Source: Candidatus Omnitrophota bacterium (lineage in GTDB: Bacteria; Omnitrophota; Gorgyraeia; Zapsychrales; Fredricksoniimonadaceae). Taken from it: 40,487 nt of DNA. Position 1 is the first letter of the stretch; each line of letters begins with the position of its first letter. The stretch spans positions 541 to 41,027 of the forward strand of contig JADFXW010000005.1 of assembly GCA_015233375.1 (NCBI GenBank), given 5' to 3'. Below are positions 18,230 through 26,309 of this stretch, in pieces. Under the pieces are notes generated by a model. It saw only the letters and a program-made list of their open reading frames with translations. It did not search any database and was not told where the DNA came from. Made by a program: the position numbers and the translations under genes.

Positions 18230-18257
18230 TTGACAAATAATTTATTTGGATTATATT
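18230..18257 (+). promoter_or_regulatory. Promoter of rpmB
   Basis: TTGACA (18230-18235), a 16-base spacer and TATATT (18252-18257), about 58 bases upstream of the rpmB ATG. It shares the 106-base divergent region with the start of the M3 peptidase gene. Confidence 0.65.
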
Positions 18258-18315
18258 TAAAATTCAAAATTTAAGCATTAAATTTAATGAATATTCTTAT
18301 TTGAGGTGCAAAAAC

Positions 18316-18543
18316 ATGAGATCTTGTATTGTTTGTTCTAAAAGTCCGACAACCGGAAAGAAATATAGACGCCGTGGTATGGAAAAGAGAAAAGGCGGTG
18401 CAGGTTCCAAAGTTGTCGGTAAAAGTTTCCGCACGGTTTTTCCTAATTTACAACGCATTAAAATTTCTTTAAACGGTAGTGTGCAACATGCGATGGTGTG
18501 CACAAGCTGTATTCAAGCCAATAAAGTCACTAAAGCGGCTTAA
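18316..18543 (+). CDS. rpmB: Ribosomal protein bL28
   Basis: A 75-residue large-subunit protein. It has the zinc-binding form, with CIVC near the N-terminus and CTSC near the C-terminus, and the basic stretch KKYRRRGMEKRKGGAGSKV. The RTVFPNLQRIKI block is diagnostic of L28. The start is the ATG at 18316, with GAGGTG seven bases upstream; the frame is open to a TTG at 18301, but that codon overlaps the ribosome-binding region. It has its own promoter and terminator, so it is a single-gene transcript. Confidence 0.95.
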   Translation: MRSCIVCSKSPTTGKKYRRRGMEKRKGGAGSKVVGKSFRTVFPNLQRIKISLNGSVQHAMVCTSCIQANKVTKAA

Positions 18544-18561
18544 TTAAATTCTTAAAAACAA

Positions 18562-18591
18562 GGACAGGTCTTAAAAGCCTGTCCTTTTTTT
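18562..18591. terminator. Rho-independent terminator between rpmB and recJ
   Basis: GGACAGG (18562-18568), loop, CCTGTCC (18578-18584), then a T-run to 18591. On the minus strand the same stem is followed by TTGTTTTT, so it probably terminates both converging genes. It lies directly at the recJ stop. Confidence 0.85.
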
Positions 18592-20269
18592 ATGATTTAA
18601 TGTCCTTTAAGATAAGCTGCACCGTATCTGGCTTGTTCCAATCATCAATCGCTACAGAATAAGCTAAATCAATTTTTTTTCCAAGTTGAACCATGTCTTT
18701 CATGGAAGCCATCCCAAAACCTACCACACTTAATGTGCACGCCCCATCACTGACCCAAAATTTAATCGTATCCTTACCTAACACATTCACCGCGCTTTTG
18801 ACAACAACCTGCCTTGTACAAAACACAGGAGCAGGGTTTCCTTCTCCATGAGGTTCCATGGCACAAATAAAATTAACAAGAGACACATCAAGCATGCTTA
18901 AAGGCATATCATAATCAATCTCAAGCGTTGGGATAAAATTTTCCCGCGTCATGTTCTGTTTAGCAAAATCATTAATCGCAAGACGAAAATTCTCAATATT
19001 GTCATGTTTAAGCCTTAAACCAGCGGCCCGCTTATGTCCTCCATAATTATCTAATACACCCGCACAAGAACTCAAGGCTTCATGTAAATGGAAACCTTCT
19101 ATAGAACGGGCTGATCCTGTCCCTATACCACCTTCCACTGAAATGACCACGGTGGGTCGATAATATTTATCCACAATACGGCTGGCCACAATACCTAAAA
19201 CGCCTTTATGCCAGCCTTCTTTATGCACCACAATAATATCTTGGTTCTTAATGCCTTCGTTAGACTCAATCATTAAAAGCGCCTCTGTAATCACCTCACC
19301 TTGCATTTTTTGGCGGGTTTGATTATGCGCCTCAAGACTATGGGCCAACGCATACGCGTCGGTCTGATTCTCAGATAAAAGAAGATCTAAAGAAATAGAA
19401 GCCCTATCCATGCGGCCTGCGGCATTAAGCCTGGGGCCTAGCATAAAACCAATATAATGAGGTTTCATCTTTTTGCCCGCGATTTTGGCCACGTCCAACA
19501 AAGCTTTAATTCCTGGCTTACTACTCCGTTCAATATAAGGCATGCCATTCTTCACTAAAATGCGGTTCTCGCCAGATAACGGGACGACGTCAGCAACAGT
19601 CCCCAGAGCCACTAAATCAAGTTCCTCCATAGGTATGGACCCCAGCATCGCCTGCATTAATTTAGCGACCAGACCAACGGCAGATAAGCTTTTAAAAGGA
19701 TATAAACAATCATGCCTTTTAGGATTAATAACCGCTCTAGCATTCGGGAGTTTTAAACCTTCAGGCTCATGATGATCAATAATAATAACATCAATCCCTG
19801 CCTTATTAAGCGCATCCACAGGAGAAAAAGCATTAATACCGCAATCAACGCTTATCAACAGATTAATATCCTGGTCTTTGGCTAATTTGGCAATATCATC
19901 ATTCAAACCATACCCATCTTCCATGCGATGAGGAATATAATTAATAGTATTTATCTGCAGTTGATTCAACAAACGGCGAAGAAGGGCGCTTGAGGTCACG
20001 CCATCAACATCATAATCACCATAAATAAGAACCTTATCGCCATTCATTCGCGCAGCTTCAATACGCTCAACCGCCTTGTCCATGTCTGTAAGTAAGAAGG
20101 GATTATATAAAGAAGAGATATCCGCAGACATAAACATCCTTGCCTGGTCTAAAGAAGTAATCTTACGGTTTATTAAAAGCTGAGCTATGACAGGATGGAG
20201 CCCTAATGTATCACTGATGTGTTTTTGCAGGTTGGGGTCATGGGGTTTAATGAGCCATTGTCGGGTCAT
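18590..20269 (-). CDS. recJ: Single-stranded-DNA-specific exonuclease RecJ
   Basis: A 559-residue DHH-family 5'-3' exonuclease. Motifs: YGDYDVDGVTSSALLRR (motif I), ISVDCGINAF (II), IIIDHHEPEG (III, the DHH), LVALGTVADVVPL (IV), then the DHHA1 domain with GPRLNAAGRMDRA and VISVEGGIGTGSARSIEGF. The C-terminal OB-fold part (HGEGNPAPVF onwards) is present. It acts in recombination and mismatch repair using Mn2+/Mg2+. Length is normal. It starts four bases after argS, so the two are co-transcribed. Confidence 0.95.
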   Translation of the reverse strand: MTRQWLIKPHDPNLQKHISDTLGLHPVIAQLLINRKITSLDQARMFMSADISSLYNPFLLTDMDKAVERIEAARMNGDKVLIYGDYDVDGVTSSALLRRLLNQLQINTINYIPHRMEDGYGLNDDIAKLAKDQDINLLISVDCGINAFSPVDALNKAGIDVIIIDHHEPEGLKLPNARAVINPKRHDCLYPFKSLSAVGLVAKLMQAMLGSIPMEELDLVALGTVADVVPLSGENRILVKNGMPYIERSSKPGIKALLDVAKIAGKKMKPHYIGFMLGPRLNAAGRMDRASISLDLLLSENQTDAYALAHSLEAHNQTRQKMQGEVITEALLMIESNEGIKNQDIIVVHKEGWHKGVLGIVASRIVDKYYRPTVVISVEGGIGTGSARSIEGFHLHEALSSCAGVLDNYGGHKRAAGLRLKHDNIENFRLAINDFAKQNMTRENFIPTLEIDYDMPLSMLDVSLVNFICAMEPHGEGNPAPVFCTRQVVVKSAVNVLGKDTIKFWVSDGACTLSVVGFGMASMKDMVQLGKKIDLAYSVAIDDWNKPDTVQLILKDIKS

Positions 20270-20273
20270 GAAA

Positions 20274-21944
20274 TTACATTTTCTGAGGCTGTGACACCCC
20301 TAAAAGCCTTAGGCCATTGCCTAAAACCACACAAGCTGCCTCAATTAACCCTAAGCGTTCCGAAGAAATATCTTTATTTTCATCCAAGACCCTGCAGGAA
20401 TCATAAAATTTATGGAAAGCTGCCGCCATTTCCTGTAAATACCTGACTAAAGCAAAAGGTTCTATGAAATGCGCACAACTCACAAGAATATCTGGATAAA
20501 GACCAATTTTACGCATTAAATCCAATTCTTCAGGCGCATGAAGACTTCTGAAATCATTTTGCTTAGGTGTTAAATGGAGTTCGTCATAAGCCTTGCGGAT
20601 AATACTGCATATGCGCGCATGCGCGTATTGAATATAATACACGGGATTTTCAGCGTTTTGTTTCTTGGCTAACGCCAAATCAAAATCCAAATGAGCGCTG
20701 GCCTGGCGCATCAAAAAGAAAAACCGGGCTGCATCACGGCCTACTTCATCCATGACTTCCCTAAGAGTGATAAATTCACCTCTTCTGGTGGACATGGAAA
20801 CCTCAACACCATCCCTAAAAATAGTGGCTAACTGGACAATCAGGACGTCTAAATCGTCCGTTTTATACCCCAAGGCGCCTGCGGCAGCCTTAATACGGGG
20901 AATATAACCATGATGATCCGGACCTAAAATATTCACAATACGACTGAAACCTCGCGCGAATTTGTCTTTATGATACACCATGTCCGGTGTCAAATAGGTG
21001 TATTGGCCATCGCTCTTTCTGACCACACGGTCTTTATCATCAGACCATAAAGTAGATTTAAACCACCAGGCCCCTTCTGCTTCGTAAACATAGCCCTTGT
21101 TTTTTAGATCAGCCAAAAGCGCTTCAATAGACTGCGGGTTTGCAATAACCGATTGATACGACCAAATATCAAAATGAACTCCAAAATCCTCAAGATCTTT
21201 CTGAATCAGGTCCATCAAATATTGGACACCAAATTTCCTGAAAGCATCATCTTGCAGCTTTAATAAATCATCCAGTGATTGAATTTGATGTTGACCCATA
21301 AAAACCTTGGCCATGTCTCGAATATAATCACCTTGATAACCATCTTCCGGGAATGTGATATCGCTCCCCAGGATTTGTAAAGCCCTGGCTTTAATGGATC
21401 GTCCTAAAATATTAATTTGATTGCCTTCATCATTAACGTAATATTCTCTTTGAGCATTAAAACCAACGGCTTTCAGGATATTCACCAGAACATCCCCAAC
21501 AGCTGCTTGACGGCCATGGGCCACGGTCAGCGGGCCGGTTGGATTAGCAGAGACAAACTCTAAACAAAACTTTTGGCCATCCCCGAAATTTGAACACCCA
21601 TACCTGTCTTTTTGCTCAAACACGTCATATAAAACATGATAAAAACCTTCAGGTGACAAATAAAAATTAATAAAACCAGGGGCTTTTATTTCAATCTTGC
21701 CTATCTCTTTATTCAGGGGGCTTTGATTCAATAAATCTTGTAAGACAGGCAGGACTTCCTTGGCAATTATCAAGGGATTTTTCTTAAGCTGCCTGCTTAA
21801 TTGCAGGGCGATATTACAAGAAAATTCACCATGTTGTGTTTCTGCAGGAATATCGATAATAATATTAGGAATGGTAATCCCCTGAAATATAGACAAGGAA
21901 TCTGAAATTAAGTTTTTGAGCTGTTGACGTGTCTCTGAAAACAT
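20274..21944 (-). CDS. argS: Arginyl-tRNA synthetase
   Basis: A 556-residue class I synthetase of normal length. It has an N-terminal Arg-tRNA recognition domain (about 1-110), the HIGH-like signature SANPTGPLTVAHGRQAAVGD (HGRQ), the KMSKS-equivalent VSMSTRRGEFITL, and a C-terminal DALR anticodon-binding domain beginning near YIQYAHARICSI. It charges tRNA-Arg. The ATG at 21944 is preceded by an AT-rich stretch and a stem-loop at 21961-21995. Confidence 0.96.
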   Translation of the reverse strand: MFSETRQQLKNLISDSLSIFQGITIPNIIIDIPAETQHGEFSCNIALQLSRQLKKNPLIIAKEVLPVLQDLLNQSPLNKEIGKIEIKAPGFINFYLSPEGFYHVLYDVFEQKDRYGCSNFGDGQKFCLEFVSANPTGPLTVAHGRQAAVGDVLVNILKAVGFNAQREYYVNDEGNQINILGRSIKARALQILGSDITFPEDGYQGDYIRDMAKVFMGQHQIQSLDDLLKLQDDAFRKFGVQYLMDLIQKDLEDFGVHFDIWSYQSVIANPQSIEALLADLKNKGYVYEAEGAWWFKSTLWSDDKDRVVRKSDGQYTYLTPDMVYHKDKFARGFSRIVNILGPDHHGYIPRIKAAAGALGYKTDDLDVLIVQLATIFRDGVEVSMSTRRGEFITLREVMDEVGRDAARFFFLMRQASAHLDFDLALAKKQNAENPVYYIQYAHARICSIIRKAYDELHLTPKQNDFRSLHAPEELDLMRKIGLYPDILVSCAHFIEPFALVRYLQEMAAAFHKFYDSCRVLDENKDISSERLGLIEAACVVLGNGLRLLGVSQPQKM

Positions 21945-21960
21945 AATATAAAAATAGTAT

Positions 21961-21995
21961 AAAGGCCTCTTTAGGATATCCCTCCAGAGGCCTTT
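21961..21995 (-). terminator. Stem-loop between rsfS and argS
   Basis: AAAGGCCTC (21961-21969) and GAGGCCTTT (21987-21995) pair perfectly over 9 bases with a 17-base loop. On the minus strand the stem is followed by ATACTATTTTTAT, a broken T-run. It could terminate the rsfS transcript or act as a leader structure for argS; no T-box or other riboswitch feature is seen. Confidence 0.55.
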
Positions 21996-22007
21996 AAATA
22001 TATAAAA

Positions 22008-22424
22008 TTACACTTTCTTACGACGGGAAATTTTATATTCTAGCCTTGGGGCATCTTGCCAAAGATGTTCTAAGGCATAAAACTCACGGGATCTGGGCTC
22101 AAACACATGGACCACCACATTCCCTAAATCTAATATAACCCATGCCCCATTCTCTTGGGCTAGTAACACACCCGATTTATCCAGGTTCCTGGATTTCCCA
22201 TTCCCCTTATTATTAAGCCCTTCGTCAACGCCTTCAGCGATGGCTTTGATGTGCCTGTCAGATGTACCTGTTGCAATGATAAAGAAATCACAGAAATTGA
22301 CCATCTGACGCATGTCTAAAATGACAATATCTTCTGCCTTCTTATCATTAGCCAACTTCGCTATCTTCTCGGCTAAACCTTGAGAATTGAGCTCTTTTTT
22401 GCGAATAGTTCCCGTTCTTGCCAC
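22008..22424 (-). CDS. rsfS: Ribosomal silencing factor RsfS
   Basis: A 138-residue protein of the RsfS/Iojap family. It shows KKAEDIVILDMRQMVNFCDF, FFIIATGTSDRHIKAIAEGV and GAWVILDLGNVVVHVF, all family-specific. RsfS binds uL14 on the 50S subunit and blocks subunit joining in starvation. The start appears to be a GTG at 22424, directly after the stop of the small upstream ORF (no intervening base), so translation is probably coupled. A short basic C-terminal tail (KISRRKKV) is extra. Confidence 0.92.
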   Translation of the reverse strand: MARTGTIRKKELNSQGLAEKIAKLANDKKAEDIVILDMRQMVNFCDFFIIATGTSDRHIKAIAEGVDEGLNNKGNGKSRNLDKSGVLLAQENGAWVILDLGNVVVHVFEPRSREFYALEHLWQDAPRLEYKISRRKKV

Positions 22425-22598
22425 TTATTTAGTTTTCAATTTTGCAGCTTGATCTTTACTTAAAACGCGCCAGCATTCATGTGGCCCCTTAGGAGATTTA
22501 GCTACCGCAAAAAAACGGCCGCTTTTTTCCTTTACCTCATAAACTTCCGTTTCAAATTTTCCCTTGGTCTTCACATCATAAAACGATAATTTCTCCAT
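22425..22598 (-). CDS. Small conserved-looking protein upstream of rsfS (57 aa)
   Basis: A 57-residue ORF beginning MEKLSFYDVKTKGKFETEVY and ending KDQAAKLKTK. It has an excellent ribosome-binding site (GAGGAGG five bases before the ATG) and a promoter upstream, and it abuts rsfS. The composition is basic and the predicted fold a small beta-rich domain (alternating K/E and F/Y/V). I do not recognise a family. Position, ribosome-binding site and codon quality argue that it is real. A role linked to translation is only inferred from its neighbour. Confidence 0.75.
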   Translation of the reverse strand: MEKLSFYDVKTKGKFETEVYEVKEKSGRFFAVAKSPKGPHECWRVLSKDQAAKLKTK

Positions 22599-22633
22599 CC
22601 AAGCCTCCTCATGTTTTTGTTAATTTATCTTAA

Positions 22634-22652
22634 GAATGCTCTTCACGCATTC
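22634..22652. promoter_or_regulatory. Inverted repeat in the leader of the small ORF-rsfS transcript
   Basis: GAATGC (22634-22639) and GCATTC (22647-22652) are separated by TCTTCAC. It lies between the predicted start point and the ribosome-binding site, so it could be an operator or a leader hairpin. A chance 6-bp match is possible. Confidence 0.3.
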
Positions 22653-22673
22653 GAGAAAAATCAATTTAAACAA

Positions 22674-22702
22674 AGTGTAATGGATAATATTTTCTTTGTC
22701 AA
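22674..22702 (-). promoter_or_regulatory. Promoter upstream of the 57-aa ORF and rsfS
   Basis: TTGACA (22702-22697), a 17-base spacer and TACACT (22679-22674) on the minus strand. It separates rsfS from the gpsA transcript. Confidence 0.65.
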
Positions 22703-22715
22703 TTCAATTTAAAAA

Positions 22716-23726
22716 CTACTCGGATTTTAAAGAACGACCCATTAAATCTTTCATGGCCAAAAGAGCTGACTTTTGTTCAAAAATAATATTATAAACCTCT
22801 GTCACAATAGGCATAGGGATTTTCATTCGACACGCTAATCGATAGACCGCGCGGGCTGTCACAACACCCTCGGCCACCGCATTCATATGCCCTAAAATCG
22901 CCATTATCTTTTTACCTTGACCCAAGGCCTCACCCACCGTACGGTTACGGCTGTCCGGGCTAAAACAGGTCGTGGCCAAATCGCCAAGACCTGCCAGGCC
23001 ATAAAAGGTTTCAGGCCTGCCACCTAACGCAATACCAAGACGAGTTATTTCAGCAAGACCGCGGGTCAAAATAGCCGCCTTTGTATTGGTCCCCAGTTTA
23101 AGCCCATCACATATCCCGCAGGCCAAGGCAATAACGTTTTTGACACTACCCCCTATTTCAACACCAATCATGTCCGTATTCGTATAAATACGGAAGGTGT
23201 CAGAATTAAAAACCTTTTGGATGGATGACGCTAACCTTAAATCGCTGCAAGCCGCCACCGCGGTTGTCGGGATACATGAGGCCACCTCAGGGGCAATGGT
23301 TGGGCCTGATAAGACAACCAGGGGAGATTCTGGCAAGTGATCCTTAATAATTTCTGACATCCGCTTAAAAGACACGGGATGTATCCCCTTGACCACACTG
23401 ACAAAGACCTTGCCTTGATAGGCTGTTTTTTTGATATTAATTAATGTATTAGTTAAATATTCTGAAGGAATGGCTAAAACAACCAAATCACCAAAAGTAA
23501 TCGCTTCATCAATGTTAGAAGTTAACTCAACCTTGGCCGGTATTTTAAATTTAGGCAGGAATTTCTTGTTAATCCGGGTCTTTTGCATCTGGGCGATATT
23601 CAAAGGGAAAGCACCCCAAAGCATGACTGGATATTTCTTCCGGCTTAAATGAATTGCCAGTGTCGTGCCCCAGGCCCCATCGCCAATAATGCATATTCTT
23701 TTAAATGAAACAGCTTTTAGTGCCAA
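22716..23726 (-). CDS. gpsA: NAD(P)-dependent glycerol-3-phosphate dehydrogenase
   Basis: A protein of about 336 residues that makes sn-glycerol 3-phosphate from dihydroxyacetone phosphate for phospholipids. It has the Rossmann motif IGDGAWGTTLA near residue 15, VVLAIPSEYL, SVVKGI, LSGPTIAPEVA, the catalytic-Lys block GGSVKNVIALACGICDGLKLG, and GLAGLGDLATTCFSPDSRNR. No ATG fits; the likeliest start is a TTG at 23726, with GGGAG eight bases upstream, overlapping the glycosyltransferase gene by 10 bases. A TTG at 23744 is possible. Confidence 0.93.
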   Translation of the reverse strand: MALKAVSFKRICIIGDGAWGTTLAIHLSRKKYPVMLWGAFPLNIAQMQKTRINKKFLPKFKIPAKVELTSNIDEAITFGDLVVLAIPSEYLTNTLINIKKTAYQGKVFVSVVKGIHPVSFKRMSEIIKDHLPESPLVVLSGPTIAPEVASCIPTTAVAACSDLRLASSIQKVFNSDTFRIYTNTDMIGVEIGGSVKNVIALACGICDGLKLGTNTKAAILTRGLAEITRLGIALGGRPETFYGLAGLGDLATTCFSPDSRNRTVGEALGQGKKIMAILGHMNAVAEGVVTARAVYRLACRMKIPMPIVTEVYNIIFEQKSALLAMKDLMGRSLKSE

Positions 23727-24421
23727 ATGAAAATCTCCCGCCAAATTTCAAACATATAAGCCGCGCCCCATTTGAGGATTTGTAATTTACGCTCTCCACC
23801 CTCGCGGGCTGGCTCATCGCCTGGAATATCAATCAACTTTAACCGGCGTTTTGCAGCACGGATAGACAATAAAGGTTCCCAACTAATCTTTGTCTTAAAT
23901 AATTTTTCTTCAAATGAATAACTGGCATCTTTATCAAGGTCTAAATCATAAATCAACTGCTTAGGATACGCCCTATAAATCACCATGGCGTCTGTATAAT
24001 GCGCCCTATGTAATAAATTAATAGAGCCTGTAAATAACCAGTTACCAAAGGCCGTGATAACATCATCATCGTAACTCTTCGCACCCTTCGCATAACGGGA
24101 CACGATGCACATATCATAACCTTCTTTTATCTTAAGAAGGCACTCTGGAATAAGCTCAGGGATAGAATTGCCATCAGGGCTAAAGGTCAGGATAACGTCC
24201 CCTTTAATAAAAGGTAGGGCATCCATATAGGCCCCGCGAATTCCTGGAGATTTTTGCATCACCACATCATAACCCATTTCACGGGCAATATCCGCAGTGC
24301 CATCCTTAGAATTACCATCCACAATAAGGACTTGATCAACCCATTCCTTCTTGACCTTAGGCATAACGGCACGCATACCCACAGCTTCATTCAAGGTCGG
24401 GACTAATAAGGTTGTCTTCAT
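23717..24421 (-). CDS. Family 2 glycosyltransferase (dolichyl/polyprenyl-phosphate sugar synthase-like)
   Basis: A 234-residue GT-A fold enzyme. TTLLVPTLNEAVGM, QVLIVDGNSKDGTADIAREM, GIRGAYMDAL and ILTFSPDGNSIPELIP match the polyprenyl-phosphate mannose/glucose synthase group; the SPDGN region stands where the metal-binding DxD lies. A C-terminal membrane segment is not evident, though the last residues (MFEIWREIFIWH) are aromatic-rich and could touch the membrane. Sugar and acceptor are unknown. The ATG at 24421 has AAAGGA five bases upstream. It starts 31 bases after the encoded 3' end of tRNA-Gly, with no terminator between. Confidence 0.85.
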   Translation of the reverse strand: MKTTLLVPTLNEAVGMRAVMPKVKKEWVDQVLIVDGNSKDGTADIAREMGYDVVMQKSPGIRGAYMDALPFIKGDVILTFSPDGNSIPELIPECLLKIKEGYDMCIVSRYAKGAKSYDDDVITAFGNWLFTGSINLLHRAHYTDAMVIYRAYPKQLIYDLDLDKDASYSFEEKLFKTKISWEPLLSIRAAKRRLKLIDIPGDEPAREGGERKLQILKWGAAYMFEIWREIFIWH

Positions 24422-24452
24422 AAATGTCCTTTTTTCCAATAGGGACTTTAAT

Positions 24453-24526
24453 TGGAGCGGGAGAACGGAATCGAACCGTCGTTCTTAGCTTGGAAGGCTA
24501 GAGTTCTGCCACTGAACTACTCCCGC
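24453..24526 (-). tRNA. tRNA-Gly (anticodon TCC)
   Basis: The acceptor stem GCGGGAG/CTCCCGC, discriminator T and an encoded CCA (24453-24455) are visible. The anticodon loop CTTCCAA gives TCC, and the T-arm contains GGTTCGATTCC. It is the last tRNA of a Thr-Tyr-Gly cluster. Confidence 0.95.
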
Positions 24527-24542
24527 GTCCCACCCCTACATC

Positions 24543-24563
24543 CCTCCCTCATGATGAGGGAGG
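24543..24563. repeat. Perfect hairpin between tRNA-Tyr and tRNA-Gly
   Basis: CCTCCCTCAT (24543-24552), G, ATGAGGGAGG (24554-24563): 10-bp arms around a single base, flanked by CACCCCTAC and GCAGGGGCGG, which extend the pairing. It could serve as a processing signal in the tRNA precursor or be a small dispersed repeat. Confidence 0.65.
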
Positions 24564-24592
24564 TTTGAAGCAGGGGCGGAAATTCTTTTATA

Positions 24593-24673
24593 TGGGCAGG
24601 GAAGGATTCGAACCTCCGAAGCGTGTGCAGCAGATTTACAGTCTGCCCCCGTTGACCACTTGGGTACCTGCCC
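24593..24673 (-). tRNA. tRNA-Tyr (anticodon GTA)
   Basis: Acceptor GGGCAGG/CCTGCCC, discriminator A, no encoded CCA. The anticodon stem-loop GCAGA-CTGTAAA-TCTGC gives GTA. The long variable arm (class II) and T-arm GGAGGTTCGAATCCTTC fit bacterial tRNA-Tyr. Confidence 0.93.
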
Positions 24674-24686
24674 TAAAAATATTATA

Positions 24687-24762
24687 TGGAGCTGGCTAGA
24701 GGCTTCGAACCCCCGACCTGCTGATTACAAATCAGCTGCTCTACCAACTGAGCTAAGCCAGC
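24687..24762 (-). tRNA. tRNA-Thr (anticodon TGT)
   Basis: Acceptor GCTGGCT/AGCCAGC, discriminator T and an encoded CCA (24687-24689). The anticodon stem-loop CTGAT-TTGTA-ATCAG gives TGT. The T-arm has GGTTCGAAGCC. It is first in the cluster, about 19 bases downstream of the predicted transcription start. The Thr-Tyr-Gly order also occurs ahead of tuf in many bacteria, but tuf is not here. Confidence 0.94.
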
Positions 24763-24778
24763 ATAATCATCAATTCTT

Positions 24779-24818
24779 AGATGACGAATTATACAATATA
24801 TTCACGTTTTGTATATAT
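24779..24818 (-). promoter_or_regulatory. Promoter of the tRNA cluster, shared 40-bp element (copy 1)
   Basis: On the minus strand, ATATAC (24816-24811), a 17-base spacer and TATAAT (24793-24788). The 40-base block matches 34336-34375 at 35 positions, including both hexamers. ATTATACAA and TTGTATATAT at the two ends are a near-palindrome, so a regulator site is also possible. Confidence 0.65.
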
Positions 24819-24840
24819 TTTTTTTGATTTATAAAACCGA

Positions 24841-24917
24841 TTGGGGACACTTCTGCTGTAAATACCTGCAGCTCTAGAGTCCACGCAGAAGCGGTCTGGC
24901 TTATTGTCTGGCTTATT
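24841..24917. repeat. GGGGACACTTCTGC repeat remnant and 12-bp tandem duplication
   Basis: GGGGACACTTCTGC (24843-24856) and GCAGAAGC (24885-24892) form an interrupted inverted repeat of the GGGGACA type. It is followed by two tandem copies of GTCTGGCTTATT (24894-24917). This lies in the gap between the tRNA promoter and the SAM methyltransferase gene. Confidence 0.5.
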
Positions 24918-24957
24918 CTATTTGCGGATGATTTTTGTTTATGTTAGAGTACACTTC

Positions 24958-25686
24958 ATGCGTATTCATAAGAATATATTATTGGCCAAAGACGTGGATG
25001 GTTTCTTGACGGATCGTGAAGGGCAAATACTCTATAGTTTAGCCTTTGAGTGTCGAGGAGTTGGAAGCATTGTTGAAATCGGGTCCTGGAAAGGCAAATC
25101 CACGATTTGGTTGGCCCAAGGCGTTAAGGATGCCAAAAAGAAGCAGGTTCTTTATGCGATTGATCCACATGTTGGATCATCAGAACACCAACAAGAAAAC
25201 CACAAGGTGTGGACCTATGAAGAATTTCTTAAAAATATTGATGCGGCGAACGTAACCGATATCATCCATCCAATTGTAAAATATTCATCAGAAGCCATCC
25301 CTGATCTGAAGGTCAGGCCCATCGAGCTGCTTTTTATCGATGGCGCCCATGAATATGAATTTGTGGCCCAAGACTATAAACTTTTCGCGCCACTTGTTTC
25401 TATGGATGGTTATGTGGCTTTTCATGACACGCCATGGCCTGGGGTCAAACAATTTATCAAAGAAATCTTTAAATCTAATGAGCTCAAGAATATTTACTTT
25501 GTTGATACGATTTTATTAGCCCAAAAGACCTCGTCTTTATCTTTAAAGGATAAAATTAAAAATCGATTTATGCTTGGGCTTCATCAACAACTTCAACAGG
25601 CTTGTGATTCTAAGGCCCCAAAAACCTTCCGGGCTCTTTGGAAAAATTGGATTAAACTAATGAGGGATATTCTTTACCAGCTTTAA
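24958..25686 (+). CDS. Class I SAM-dependent methyltransferase (Methyltransf_24-like)
   Basis: A 242-residue protein with a Rossmann-like methyltransferase core. The SAM loop is VEIGSWKGKSTIWLAQG, acidic strand 2 is VLYAIDPHVG, motif IV is ELLFIDGAHEYEFVAQDYKL, and VAFHDTPWPGVKQF follows. This variant is common in surface-polysaccharide clusters, and the acceptor is unknown. Upstream in-frame starts exist at 24904 and 24928; I prefer 24958 because the core begins soon after and the longer forms read through repeat-derived sequence. No ribosome-binding site is evident. The last four bases overlap the convergent FixJ-like gene. Confidence 0.8.
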   Translation: MRIHKNILLAKDVDGFLTDREGQILYSLAFECRGVGSIVEIGSWKGKSTIWLAQGVKDAKKKQVLYAIDPHVGSSEHQQENHKVWTYEEFLKNIDAANVTDIIHPIVKYSSEAIPDLKVRPIELLFIDGAHEYEFVAQDYKLFAPLVSMDGYVAFHDTPWPGVKQFIKEIFKSNELKNIYFVDTILLAQKTSSLSLKDKIKNRFMLGLHQQLQQACDSKAPKTFRALWKNWIKLMRDILYQL

Positions 25687-26309
25687 TCCAGGCAGGAGGT
25701 AATATCTGCTTTTTGAGCGAGGCTGATAAGTTCTGTGACGGTTTTGACCTGCATCTTCTTCATGACTTGGCCTCGTTGGACCTTGATTGTTTGTAAGGAC
25801 GTCCCCCGCTTTGCAGCAATCTGTTTATTCAATAAGCCTCGGGCCACTAACTGAAAAACCTCTAGTTCTCGCGGCGACAGGGTACTAATATGCTTTTTGA
25901 TTTGGGCCACCTCGGCTTGACCCTGATTAAGGACCTTGCTTCGCACAAGGGCTGCTGTGACGCTTTTAAGTAATTCTTTATTCTTAAAAGGCTTGGCCAA
26001 AAAATCAATCGCCCCTGCCTTCATGGCCTTTACTGTCATGGGAATATTGCCATGACCTGTTATAAATATAATAGGGACAAGAATCCCTCGTTGGCTCATT
26101 ATTTCCTGAAGGGCGAATCCATTAATATTCGGAAGACTGATGTCTAATATCAAACATGAGGGTATCTTGGGATGCTTAAAGTCTAAAAATCCTGAAGCAC
26201 TGGTGAATGTTTCTACCCTGAATCCCTGTGATTTTAACAATAGGCTCAAGGCTCGGCACACGGAAACATCATCGTCAACAACATAAAGGATTGACCCTGG
26301 AAGACTCAT
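25683..26309 (-). CDS. FixJ/NarL-type response regulator
   Basis: A 208-residue regulator. The receiver domain (about 1-120) has the acidic pair DDD at 12-14, phospho-acceptor Asp56 (LILDISLPN), Thr in FITGHG and Lys in LAKPF; this is the FixJ form of the receiver. The LuxR-type helix-turn-helix follows (LSPRELEVFQLVARGLLNKQ, IAAKRGTSLQTIKVQRG). It should bind DNA on phosphorylation by the adjacent kinase. The ATG overlaps the kinase stop (ATGA at 26306-26309), with AAAGGA upstream. It converges on the methyltransferase gene. Confidence 0.92.
   Translation of the reverse strand: MSLPGSILYVVDDDVSVCRALSLLLKSQGFRVETFTSASGFLDFKHPKIPSCLILDISLPNINGFALQEIMSQRGILVPIIFITGHGNIPMTVKAMKAGAIDFLAKPFKNKELLKSVTAALVRSKVLNQGQAEVAQIKKHISTLSPRELEVFQLVARGLLNKQIAAKRGTSLQTIKVQRGQVMKKMQVKTVTELISLAQKADITSCLD

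Noticed and set aside
21945-22007. T-box or other riboswitch upstream of argS
   Set aside because: The region is only about 60 bases with one simple stem-loop, and no T-box or known riboswitch core is visible.
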